A stretch of DNA of 64,000 nucleotides, taken from positions 310,001 to 374,000 of the forward strand of contig BLAL01000338.1 in NCBI GenBank assembly GCA_015698045.1, given 5' to 3'. The notes under the pieces were generated by a model. The model made no database searches. It saw only the letters and a program-made list of their open reading frames with translations, and was not told the DNA's origin. Source of the DNA: Rhizophagus clarus. Lineage: Eukaryota > Glomeromycota > Glomeromycetes > Glomerales > Glomeraceae. Of this stretch, positions 32,925 through 44,621 are shown piece after piece. The stretch's first letter is position 1, and each line of letters starts with the position of its first letter. The position numbers and the translations under genes were made by a program.

Positions 32925-34870
32925 TGTATATAGATACGTGGCTTTATGTTTCAATATTAAAAGAATTTTTCTTCCATCGAATTTGATAAATTTTCGTTGA
33001 TTACTAATCATTTGGTTAATTTTACGATTTTATTTTCGTGTTCCCGGTTAAATATTTTCTTTTAAAAGATTGGTTGTATATGATCAATTTTTAGGAGGTA
33101 CGAAGGAGTGTTTCTAGTATTAACGTTAATACACGCGATGTGCATTAATAAACAGGAATCACATATTAATCCAACTTACAATAGATAAGTTTATTGTAAA
33201 TTATACTTGAAATTTGCGTCGCACGGTTTATCAGATCTTTAGACTAGTTACACCAACTTTTTGCCAAAAGTTGCACCATTTGTTTGTTTTTAAAATTTTT
33301 TTTTTTTGTAGGCTCTAATAAATATTGACTATTTGACAAGAAACAACCAATTTACAAAAATTCAATACTTTGGGAAGCTTCGCTATTCGATTTTCAATAA
33401 AAAAACTAACATGAACAGATTGTATAAACAAATTTTTCAGATTACTTTTCAATAACGGTAACATACATGACTCAGATGTTGAAATACATTTTTTCATCCT
33501 TCATTAAAAATTTAGCATATACTGTAAATTAGCTTTAATAGTGATTAAATACGATTCATTTGTCCTCATAAAGTACATCGCAACGATAAATAATTACGAT
33601 AAAAAAGATTTATATTTGAACTAAAAATGTGATTGAGAGATTCTCTGTCATATTACTTGACCGTATGCACAGTATATAATAAATACGGTAATACAGTATA
33701 CTAAGTACTATACCTGCATTGGCATGTTTACTATCACGTCACTATTTTCCCGGTTTTGAGTTGGATATGTTAGATCCTAAATAAAATAAATGAAAAAAGA
33801 AATTCTAATTTCACATGATCAGCTGATACAAAAATCGGTCATTATTCATTATGTTGTAACATATGCAATAAATCGTTTAATTATTCAATCAATCAACTTT
33901 TGATACTTACTATTTATGGTAAATGCAACACGCTATTGCGGTTATTTAAATGCGTTGTTTACCCGAAAACATTCAATTTGATCTCAGTTATTATACAGTA
34001 CTACGTGTATTGAAGTTATTAATATACTGCGCCTATCAAATTGTATCGAATAAATAATTATTTTATTTTTCTTAATATTATAAAATAAATGCTGTCTTCG
34101 ACGGTTTTTCTTTCCCCTGTGGACTCGCGGTTACAATTAAAATTACCGCACTCTTGCTTCGTAAATCATGAAAGAAAAAGTTAGCTACAATATTCTTTCG
34201 CTTACTTTCACTAATAAATAGTATATTTATTGCGAGTTTAACTAAATCTATTCATAAAATTTATTTTATATACATAGTATAATACGTTAAATTTTTATTT
34301 TATTTTATCAATATATTTAGCGTTGTATTAATTTATGTAAGATAATACTTCAATCACTATAAAATTTAGTCATTTTGATTATAAAAGAACGATGCTCCAA
34401 AATAAAATTCTTGCAAATAAAAGAAAAGAAAAATTTTATTCATAAATTACATTTTTGTCGCTTAAAAAAATGTGAGTCATAATAATCCTTCACATAATAA
34501 CAATAAAACCACTTTTACCAGTGAAAATTCACCACCAGATTTTCGATATTTACGATGGTGTAAATGCTTCTTCCAACTACGCTGATGATTTTTTTGTGAT
34601 GAAAGATGATACTCATAAATAATAATCAAGATTACATAAATGCATTGTATTTTAATGAAAATATTGCTCCAATTTCACATCCCGCAAATATTCCAACATA
34701 ACGGTACAATATTTTTTTCGGGTATACAGTACAATGGTACCATTGTTTATTAGGAATTGCCATGATTAGCCCTACAATATCCAGCATAGTGATACCATAG
34801 TTTTATTCGAAATTGGATTTTTGTTTTATTCGGATACTTTTAAATGATCTAGATATAAAAGGAAATAGTT
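32807..34870. other. Intergenic, nothing recognised
   Basis: It begins with TAATAATGAATAATAATTAATAATGAATGA. A T-run followed directly by an A-run (about 32891-32923) can fold as a hairpin and lies about 85 bp after the 31472-32806 stop. No gene is supported on either strand. Confidence 0.4.
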
Positions 34871-35279
34871 TTTAATATTAAAAATGTCTAACAACGAGAT
34901 CGCGACCTAAAGTTATTTCTGAAAATATGGTGCTTTATCATCGGGAAACACGGGACAGAATGGTAAAACTGAGATGTCTCTACAGTATACTTGCTTATTT
35001 CGAATGCTACGAGTCATCAGCGATAATCTATCCTTTAATTGCACGAACAACAGTTGATATTCATTATGGTAAGTCATACAGTATACAGTAGTCGAAAGTA
35101 ATATCATATAATTATATATTGTCTTATCGCTTCTGTTATAATATCGCTGTTAAGAAAATGTTGATCATATCACTTGAGTAGCCTGACTAACTCGATATGT
35201 ATAAATGAGTATAACCATATGTCGCACCAAAATGATCATCACTCCAATACTTCCCTAGTCCCCAAAAAATATTTTTCAC

Positions 35280-35960
35280 CGCTTGAAATCTCTCGTTTTG
35301 TTCAATAAAACTGGGATTTACTTGACATCTGTTCTCCGGAGTAGTTATAAAAATCACCCTTAGCCACTTTTTTTGTTCGCATATAGAACCTAATATTGTT
35401 ATAGTTATATAGTATTATTTTACTTCTGTTTCTCGTCCTTGTGGAAACAAAGAAATCGAGTTATTTTAAAAAAAAAGTAAACAGCGAGAGCTTTCACAGG
35501 TATACAGAAATATCGCTTACCGTTGTTTCAATATTTCGCTTTTTTGTATATGATACATATTGCTTTTTTTTTCTAGGCGTTAAAAGGAATTAAGTAGTTT
35601 AAATTCGTTTCGGGAACTGCGCCATAACAATCCGGTTTTTCTTGTCATCTGTTCTCTATAGTCTACAAAAAACCACCCTTTAGTCGTTATCTTGGTCGTA
35701 TATAAATAAAACTTAATACCGTCAGGGTATAGTTTTATCTCTGTTTCTCAACGTCACTGTGGAAACAAAGAAACAAATTTAAATAAGTAAACCGACAATA
35801 ATATAGAAAGTGAGGAAAACGATTTACTGTTATTTTAATATTGTACATTCCGTTTCTTTTGTTTTCTTATCAATATTAACATACATTTTGATTTATCTAG
35901 TTGTTAAAAATAACTATACAGTTGGTTGACTTGGAAACTGCGCCACATAAGAGAAACAAG
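35280..35960. repeat. Nested direct repeats upstream of kinase copy 2
   Basis: The same set of elements occurs in successive copies about 310 bp apart: (G)GGAACTGCGCCATA, CTTG(A/T)CATCTGTTCTC, AATCACCCTTAG / AACCACCCTTTAG, and a segment ending CTGTTTCTC...TGTGGAAACAAAGAAA (near 35440 and 35760). A further partial GGAAACTGCGCCACATAAG occurs at 35935. Copy 3 has the equivalent set at 39340-40000. These could be stacked promoter or 5'-UTR elements. This is inference. Confidence 0.7.
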
Positions 35961-36157
35961 GGGAAAAGAAGCGAAAACCCCCGATATTTAAATGGTTTTT
36001 TTTTTGAGACGCAGCAGAAGATTTTGCAAATGTTCTCTCTTGCACCTATTTCCTTATCCGAAAATGCAATGCAAATCCGAAAATGCAATGCAAATCTGCT
36101 GCGTCATCTAATTAATATAGTAATAGATAGTAATTCGAATTCATTGTACTGTGACAG

Positions 36158-37445
36158 CTGCGCCTCGAAGAGTGTCGTACCAACAAGATAAGGATATCCT
36201 TGGGTGAGGTATCACAAACAATTAATTATTATGACCCTCAAGACTTTAAGATTCTCGGTGAGATCGCTTCTGGCTCATACACCTTGGTTTATAATGTATG
36301 TTGGAAAGGTACACCAAAGTTCGCAATTAAAAAATTCGAAAGTCCTAGTAAAGAGGCCATCTATAATGAGGTACGTTATTAATATTATGACAAAGTTTAT
36401 TATATAAATAGTTACGATTGTTTATTTTTAGATTTATTTAACGAAAATGGTTGATTCTCATCCGAATATAATTAAATTCTATGGACTTACGAAATTACAA
36501 GGTAAATAACGATCATGTAATAAACACATTATGACTTTTTTTTGACATGCTTTACTATACCTTAGATAAAAAAAATTACGAGCTTGTTCTTGAGTACGCA
36601 GAGGGTGGAACATTGGAAAAATATTTAAGAAACGATGCTATTAGTTTTGAATGGGATAATCAATTAAGGTTTTCTAAGGAAATCACAAGTGCAATTTTGT
36701 GGTTACATGATATGGGAATCATTCACGGAGATCTTGTAAGTGTACTACATTCGTGTTGCCTTGTAGTAATTCATCTATATTTAACATGTTGTGAACACCG
36801 TTCTTTTTAGCATCCTAATAATATCTTAGTACATCAAAATACGATCAAATTGGCAGATTTCGGCCGTTCATTTCTAAAAGGAACAGATTGTTATAACACT
36901 GAATTATTGGGTGTAGTTCCTTATATGGATCCTAAAACGTTTGATCAAAAATCTTTATATAAGATAAACGAAAAATCGGATATATATAGTTTGGGAATTA
37001 TATTCTGGGAATTAACCAGTCGTTCATTACCTCTTAATTATGAAAAAAAGGATCGCATTCCTCTTATGTTCGACATTCTTAACGGGTTAAGAGAAAGACC
37101 TATACCAAACACAAATGTTAAATTTATTGAGCTTTATCGAAGTGAGTATGAAAATTATTGCGAAAAAATGATTCCTTTGGAGCTAATATATTTTTCTTTT
37201 TGTCGTTCGTAAACTAATTGTGATTTATTTAAATAGAATGTTGGGAATACGAACCGAATAAACGACCAGATATTCACAAAGTAAATTCAGAACTTAGTAG
37301 TATTAATTCTGAAAACAATAATATATATACCGTTTCTCATTCTATAGAAAGGGAGACAAGCAAAAAAATAGAGATTGAAGATTGTGACCTGTCAAATTGC
37401 AAAATAGACTGTGATTTAAATGCGATTGACTTTTTAAGATCTTAG
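36158..37445 (+). CDS. TKL-like protein kinase, copy 2 (five exons)
   Basis: Exons: 36158-36370, 36432-36501, 36566-36735, 36811-37141 and 37237-37445, with GT-AG borders. The joined frame of 331 codons includes the stop. Kinase motifs: GEIASGSYTLVY loop, FAIKKF lysine, VLEYAEGGTLEKYL, HGDLHPNN catalytic loop, ADFGRS, VPYMDPK, YSLGIIFWELTSR and CWEYEPNKRP. It differs from copy 1 mainly in the N-terminal piece and the C-terminal tail, which keeps CDLNAIDFLRS. The conserved exon has a stop upstream (36152-36154) and no ATG. A GTGACAG acceptor ends at 36157, so an unseen 5' exon is likely. It lies in the upstream half of a 4-kb tandem duplication. Confidence 0.85.
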
Positions 37446-38880
37446 ATTAATTCATATTACTTTATTTTGTTTTTTTTTTTTTTTGTAATTATTTTTTTTA
37501 TTTAAATAGGATGTCTTTTTTGTCTTGTAATTTTTACACGAACATTCATTTCTATATAGAGTAAAATAAAAGTAGGTTTTTTATTAAAATTCCGAACAAT
37601 TGACGAAGACTATGACCTTTGGGTCATGGTCTCACGGTCTCATTTCGAAGTAAAAAATGTTACTAAAGCAAGCAAAATATACTAGTTGACATGTTGTTCT
37701 TTATTTTTACGTACAAGTAATAATACAGACGATCCCGGAATTTGTTTCTTTAAATTCGTACAAGTGAGATAATACAGCCGATCCCGGAATTTGATTATAA
37801 ATGAAATGATAAAGCATAAATAATCTATTGGATAAATGCATCTTTGGCGGATCCACTGAAATATCATTAAAAACCATTCTGACTTTGCATTGCATAGATT
37901 TTTCTAACAGTTACGTTTGTTCAAGTTTTGTTCCACAAATCGAAAAAGAAAATTCCACCATCTCATCATTCTCATGGTTATTATGTAAATTGCTTTTAAC
38001 ATAAATGCGATTGTAAATCTTGGATCGACAATTCTATTGGATGTAATCATTGTAATGGAAATAAAAAATATGACGCCGACAAATTGTACCATCAGGAGTT
38101 CTTAACATGTAAATGGCATAATCATTTCTATATTTTTATTAAAAACTTTAACACTTTTATATTTTTATTTCTTTATTTTAAACAAAGCTTTATTACTTTT
38201 ATATAATTTGAACAAAACTTTTACATTTTCATATATATATATATATATTTATTTATTTATTTTAAATTTTTATATAAAACCACTTTATATTTTTTATTTG
38301 CAGCTCAGATAATATTTTAATACTCTTAGAATTCAACCTATAATAAAGTTTGACATTAATCAATTTGTTTAAATATAAGAAAAATAAAAATTTTTTTATA
38401 AGAAAAATTAAAAAAAAAAAAATATACGCGTCAAATATCTGATAGTTCTGAACTTCTGATGGTATAAGAAATGGTATAAGAACGATAGATTTGTCTCCAG
38501 GAGGAGAGTCTCAACCATCATACCTTTAACAATCTTCGGTAGTTAAACATAATGCTTTTGAATATTAGTCATCATTCAATTTTATTACCAGTATATGCGA
38601 GTGACACTTCCTATACGATTTCGGTATAAACGAAAGCATACAGTATAACACTATAAAAAAAGGCATTTTTTTTATTTATTTATTTCATTACGACTATCTC
38701 GAATAACACGATCGCAGGAGTTACTTATTACGGTAGCACGTAAATAAAAAAAGATATCATGAAGTTTTTCTTATCTATTTTTAAAATCGCATTGAAAAAT
38801 TTGCTTTTTTTAAATAGTGACATTAATCTTCATAGACTGCTACGATCTTAGTTTTGTCTCACCAAATTTTGTTTATTCGT
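37446..38880. other. Spacer between the kinase tandem units
   Basis: There is no supported gene. A short plus-strand frame near 38005-38110 reads KCDCKSWIDNSIGCNHCNGN, a CxC...CxxC pattern, but has stops around it and may be gene debris. Confidence 0.4.
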
Positions 38881-38889
38881 ATAGTATTA

Positions 38890-41720
38890 AAAGATGACCA
38901 ATAACGAGATCGAGACCTAGGGTCGCGGTTGGCTTATCTCTGAAAAAAGAGCATACCTCACCTCACATTATTTGACAATAATTAACTAATTTCCGGTACC
39001 ACCGTGCTTTAATATCAGGAAACATGGAACAGAGAATGGTAAAAGATGTCTCTACAGTATACTTGCTTATTTCGAATGCTACGAATCATCAGCGATAATC
39101 TATCCTTAATAAACCCCATTACAAAACAGCATTTGGTGTTCCTGTAAAAAAAAATGAAGTTGCACAAACAATATGTCGAGGATGATCTTATCACGAGTAC
39201 AGTAGCTTGACTAACTCGATATATATCAACCAACGTGATCCTTTCTATACATAGTTACACAGACCAATAGTCTCTATGTCGTACCAAAATGATCATCACT
39301 CCAATACCCCCTTAGTCCCCACCGGTTGAACCTTTCGTTTCGTTCAATAAACTGGGAGTTTCTTGACATCTGTTCTCCGAAGTTACTAAAAATCACCCTT
39401 AGCCACTTTTTTGTTCGTATATAAAACCTAATACCTGTTATAGTATTATTTTACCTCTGTTTCTCGTCCTTGTGGAAACAAAGAAACGAGATATTTTAAA
39501 AAAAGTAAACGGCGAGAGCTTTCACAGGTATACAGAAATATTACTTACTGTTGTTTCAATATTTCGCTTTTTTTGTCTATATGATACATATTTGCTTTTT
39601 TTTCTAGGGGTTAAAACTTAAAAGGAATTAAATAGTTTAAATTCGCTTAGGGAACTGCGCCATACCAAACCGGTTTTTCGTCAACTGTCTTCTATAGTCC
39701 ACCAAAAAACCACCCGTTAGTCGCTATCTTGGTCGTATATAAAATTTAATACCGTTAGAGTATTGGTTTATCTCTGTTTCTTAACGTCACTGTGGAAACA
39801 AAGAAGCAAATTTTAATAAGTAAACGACGGAGAGCGTCTGCAATAATACAGAAAGTGAGGAAGACGATTTACTGTTATTTCAGTATTGTACTTTCCGTTT
39901 CTTTTTTTTTCTTGTCAATATTAACATACATTTTGATTTATCTAGTTGTAAAAAATAACTACTATACAGTTGTTCGACTTGGAAACTGCGCCACATAAGA
40001 AGAACAAGGGAAAAGAAGCGAAAAACCCCGATATTTAAATGGTTTTTTTTTTTAAGACGCAGCATTTATGTGCGACGTACCAGTACCTTACTGCAATGCA
40101 AAGATCTGCAACAGAAAATACAATGCAAGATCTGCAGCAAATCTGAAATACAATGCAATTGTCTGCTGCGTCATCTAATTTAATATAGTAAAAGTAATTT
40201 GAATTCATTGTACTGTGACAGTTGCGTCTCGAAGAGTGTCGTACCAACAAGATAAAGATATTATTGGATGGCGAGGTATCACAAATAATTAATTATTATG
40301 ATCCTCAAGGCTTTAAGATTCTTGGCGAGATTGCTTCTGGCCCATCATCCTTGGTTTATAGTGTGTGTTGGAAAGATGCACCAAAGTTCGCAATTAAAAA
40401 ATTCATCGGAAGTTTTAGTGAGTCCATCGTTAATGAGGTATGCTACTGGTACATTATGACGAATTTTATTATATAAATAGTCACGATTGTTTATTTTTTA
40501 GATTTATTTAACGAAAAGGGTTGATTCTCATCCGAATATAATTCAATTCCACGGACTCACGAAATTACAAGGTAAATAAAGATCATGTAATAAACCTACG
40601 ATTATTTTTTTTTTTTTTAATGTATTTTATTTTTCTTAGATGAAAAAAATTACTCGCTTGTCCTTGAATACGCAGAAGGTGGAACATTGGGAAAATATTT
40701 AAGAGATGATGCTATTAGTTTTGAATGGGATAATCAATTAAGGTTTGCTGAGGAAATCGCGAATGCAATTTTATGGTTACATGATGATGTGGGAATTATC
40801 CACGGAGATCTTGTAAGTGTACTATATTCGTGTTATCTTGTAGTAATTCGTCTATATTAACATGTAATCACTATTCTTTTTAGCATCCAAATAATATCCT
40901 CATAAATAAGGGTACAATTAAATTAGCAGATTTTGGACGCTCATGCTTAAAAGACTCAAAACGTGATAATACTGAAGTATGGGGTGTAATACCTTATGTG
41001 GATCCTAAGATGTTTGATCGAGAAACTAAATATATTTTAAACGAGAAATCGGATATATATAGTTTAGGGATTATATTCTGGGAAATAACAAGTCGTTCAT
41101 TACCTTTTAACTATGTAAAAAAGGATCGCATTACTCTTATATTAGAAATTCTTAAAGGCAAAAGAGAAGAACCTATTTCAGGCACGAATGCTAAATTTAT
41201 GGGACTTTATCAAAGTAAGTATGAAAATAATTGTGGAGTAATGTTTCCTCCTGAACTAATATAATTTTTCTTATTGATTTGCAAACTAATTGTAATTTAT
41301 TTGAATAGTTTGTTGGGAATACGAACCAGATAAACGACCAGATATTCACAAAGTAAAGTCAGAACTTAGTAGTATTAATTCTGATAATAATAATATATGT
41401 ACCGTTTCTGAAAAGGGGACAAGCGAAAAAATAGAAATTGAAGATTATGACCTGTCAAATTGCAAAATAGACTGTGATTTAAATGCGATTGACTTCTTAA
41501 GATCTTAGATTAATTCATATTTCTTTGAATTTTTTTTTTTTTTATTCAAATAGGGCGTCTTTTTTATTTTGAAATTTACACGAACATTTATTTTTATATT
41601 CAGTAAAATAAAAGTAGGTTTTAATTAATCCAAACAATTGTAATAAAAGATATGTACATACGAAGATTGTGGCCTTTGGGTCACGGTCTCATAGTTCCTT
41701 CCAGGAGGGGAGCCAGTAAA
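38890..41720. repeat. Kinase tandem segment, unit 2
   Basis: This is the second copy of the 34880-37650 segment. The two differ by many small indels, so the duplication is not very recent. Confidence 0.85.
40222..41508 (+). CDS. TKL-like protein kinase, copy 3 (five exons)
   Basis: Exons: 40222-40437, 40502-40571, 40640-40812, 40884-41214 and 41309-41508. The joined frame has 330 codons including the stop. Motifs: GEIASGPSSLVY, FAIKKF, VLEYAEGGTLGKYL, HGDLHPNN, ADFGRS, then VIPYVDPKMFD, YSLGIIFWEITSR and CWEYEPDKRP. The activation segment has diverged most (KDSKRDNTEVWG against KGTDCYNTELLG in copy 2), which suggests different regulation or targets. The first listed codon is TTG right after a GTGACAG acceptor, as in copy 2. 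The start codon is probably in an upstream exon that I could not fix. All four intron positions are shared with copies 1 and 2. Confidence 0.85.
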
Positions 41721-43645
41721 ACATAATGCCATGATCATCATTTCTATTTTCATTTCCAGTTTTTTTTTAAAGATTTCGGTAATACACATTATAATCATGA
41801 TATGATGAGTAAACCAAGTTTTTCTTATCTGCTTAAAAATTGTAATAAAAAATTTACTTTCTTTAAATAGTATCATAGACTGCTACGATCCCAGTGTTTT
41901 ATTGTTTTTTTTTAATTTCGGATCGCCCACGATTTTCCAACTCTTGTTGTTCCACAAAAACGATAAGGTGGTGACATAATAACAACAGTAAAGGGGTGTT
42001 ACAATAAAATGTAGTATAGATGACAAAGTATGTACTGTTAATCGAAGCTTAAGATTAAATCTAAACTCGTGGCATAGCGATAAAGCGTTGTACTGCAAGC
42101 GTACATCATTAATTTAAAGTTACATTGCAAAAAATAAAATTATGAATTAGAATTTCGATACACTCAATTAAATACATATATAATTTTCAAATGAAATATT
42201 TCTTTAGAATGTAATTATACTTCATTTTATACACAATGTAACTAGGGATGATAAACAACATGTTTTAAAACAATTTCAGTGATTAAAACATGTTTTAAAA
42301 AATGTTTTAAAACATCAAGTACTTTATTACGTAATACATACAGTATTTGCAATAAAAGTTTATTTCAAATTTTTCATCGCGTTTGAGTTAATTTTCACCG
42401 CCTTAATCTCTTTAAAACATAATGTTTTACATGATAATTACTCTATATAGTGATTTCTTTGCTACGTATTTAGTGTATTGATTTATTATTACTAACTATA
42501 AGATAATTTTTTATTAATAATATAATAAAAATTTCAATTGTTTGATTTCACATAGGATAAAAGAAACTTTGTAACTTTTTAAAGTTAGCTTAAATTTGCA
42601 AAGTAACATAATGTCGTAACGTATATACGAATATAATTATATATACTGTATCAGTAGAGGTTCTCGAATCGAGCCAATCAATCAACTAATTAATTGACCC
42701 AAATTTTGTGACTCGATGATTTCAATCATGATAATTTCACCGATCAACATGGTCTGATTTGTAATACAAGTTATTTTTTTTTTCATATTTATTTATTATG
42801 AAATATTATTTTGCACTTTTCTATCTTCAAACATTTTATTCCAGAACACGTGAGAAAATCTGCAATACTTCGGATTCAAAAAAAATGCAATATATATGAT
42901 AGATTGGCCATTGATTTGATCGATAATGATTAATTGGTCATAGACTCTTAAAATCAATCAATTAATCAATCATTAAATTCTTTTTTAATTCGATTGTACA
43001 ACAATATCAATATTTTTCTTGTTCGTTAATGAGCGTATCAATAATCTCTTGGTGATTATTATGCGTAATGCATATAAGCTGGACGTAATAAATCGGATTT
43101 GGTTGGTTCCAGAGAAAATATCCCGGTATACTAAATATCCTCCGATATATCAAAAAATCTTTTTATGCCGGATTTATATGTAAATTACAGTATGTTAGGA
43201 TCTGGTTCATCAAGGTTTACAAAAGTGAAGCTATTTTTAAACTCTGATTGGGAGATTGATTGTATGTGAGAAGAATTTCGGCTTAAAATAATTAATCTTA
43301 CTAATTCTGGTTGAAATTGTTCATTTCGGCTGATTTTTTTTCAAAAAAATTGTAATACTATAAAGGTATGTTTAAAGGCGCTAAGCTTGGAAAATTTTGA
43401 TATATCAAAGATTTTACTGATATAATATCACATCTTGATTTATAAAATACTGCGATTTTACCAATAAAAGTCCGGAATATCGCGATTGTTTTAATATGAT
43501 CAGAAGAAAAATCCGAGATAATACCAAATCTGATTTATCGAAGTTCCGATTTATCGATTGCCTGTGTATTGTGTTTAGAACCCAAGTCATTTCGAAAAAG
43601 TATATATTAAGCCATTTTAATCACAAGCTTTCGTTATCAACAACT
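41509..43645. other. Intergenic with palindromic AAAACATGTTTT cluster
   Basis: There is no supported gene. 42255-42320 holds the palindromes AAAACATGTTTT and ATGTTTTAAAACAT in close succession. A tRNA-like stretch at 42065-42110 is discussed among the rejected items. Confidence 0.45.
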
Positions 43646-44621
43646 ATGAGTGAAATTAAAGAAACAGATCTCATCAAATTCAGTAATGACATTATTGACG
43701 CCTCTGTCCAATTGCAAATTGCATCCTTATGTCTTCGCAGTTGCTTTGTCTCAAATGACTTAAGTGTGCCAGAATTTGTCCAACTTCGTGGTTCAGTTAT
43801 TAATGAAGCAAAGGTATACAATACCAAGATCCTCTCATTTGCCAGCGCCGTTATCACCTTCATTCAACAGTTTTGTGAAAACTATACATTTCTTACCTTT
43901 GAGCAATTTGTTTATGACATTGTTGATTTAGCTGATGAAGCAAATCAAAGAGTTCAGCTTAGCAGGTTTACAGCCGAACTTCATAAATCTATTCTTGTTG
44001 GGTTTAAGCAAAAGCAGGATCAAGCAACGAGAATAGAGAAAAACTAAAACTAGAGGCAGAATCATTTCGTAAAAGAGAACAAGAGCTTTGCAAAACTGCT
44101 AGAACCAATTACATCTGGGCTTTTAGTTTAGCTTTTGTTCCTATTGTTAATGTAATTGCGACTCCAATCCTTTTTTCACGAGCGGAAAGTGCTATACGAA
44201 AGGCCGCTGCTGTATCTTGTGAGGGTGATATTGCAGTTGCTGCATCTCGCGTTATAGATGGTCTATTAGTTGATTCCCTTAATCATTTTATCAAAGTGCC
44301 ACAGGAATTGCTGGACTTTTCGTAGTTTTGACTAATGAATTGAATATGCTAGTTGAAGATCATCATCAGGAAGTTCCGCATTATATTAAAATTCAATCAA
44401 AGGCCAAAATTATTATTGATGCTTGTCAACTTTATATGTCTAGAATCCCAGATTGTGAAACTAATCTTCGGGCAATCCCAGATAATTATGATAAAAATTA
44501 TGTCCAAGAATGGCTTTCAAATGAACAGGTTAAAGTTAATGGAAAATCAACTTCATTCCTTACTTGGGGTCGAAGTATGTTTGAAAAAAACAAACAATTT
44601 ATTAAACTTCTCGCAAATTGA
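43646..44621 (+). pseudogene. Helical membrane-hairpin protein gene in three frames
   Basis: The ATG at 43646 (MSEIKETDLIKFSNDI) opens 133 codons that stop at 44047. Reading resumes in the next frame at about 44035 (EKLKLEAESFRKREQE) to a stop at 44325, and again in the third frame from about 44299 (ATGIAGLFVVLTNEL) to 44621. Both changes are consistent with single lost bases. The pieces together describe a mostly helical protein of about 320 residues: amphipathic helices, a charged coiled-coil stretch, a hydrophobic segment (AFSLAFVPIVNVIATPI), a second hydrophobic piece (GIAGLFVVL), and a charged C-terminus. The family is not recognised. It is a pseudogene or an assembly artefact. Confidence 0.55.

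Larger units (their letters stand above)
34880..37650. repeat. Kinase tandem segment, unit 1
   Basis: The segment is collinear with 38890-41720 at an offset of about 4.07 kb. Landmarks are AACGAGATCG(C/A)GACCTA, the ATGTCTCTACAGTATACTTG segment (34975/39049), the nested repeats upstream of the kinase, all five exons, and a shared 3' flank (GACCTTTGGGTCATGG near 37610 / GGCCTTTGGGTCACGG near 41668). Confidence 0.85.

Noticed and set aside
32884..32926. T-run/A-run as a transcription terminator of the 31472 gene
   Set aside because: Hairpin terminators are not how fungal mRNA genes end. It is kept only as a note on local structure.
35901..36191. Plus-strand frame of 96 codons as the missing first exon of kinase copy 2
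   Set aside because: It runs past the acceptor in another frame and ends in a stop. The equivalent region of copy 3 does not keep the frame. A partial use as exon cannot be excluded.
42060..42130. tRNA-like stretch (TAGCGATAAAGCG, then CTGCAAG as a Cys-type anticodon loop)
   Set aside because: No T-arm (GGTTCGAATCC) and no pairing acceptor stem. The anticodon stem pairs poorly. At best a decayed tRNA or tRNA-derived repeat.
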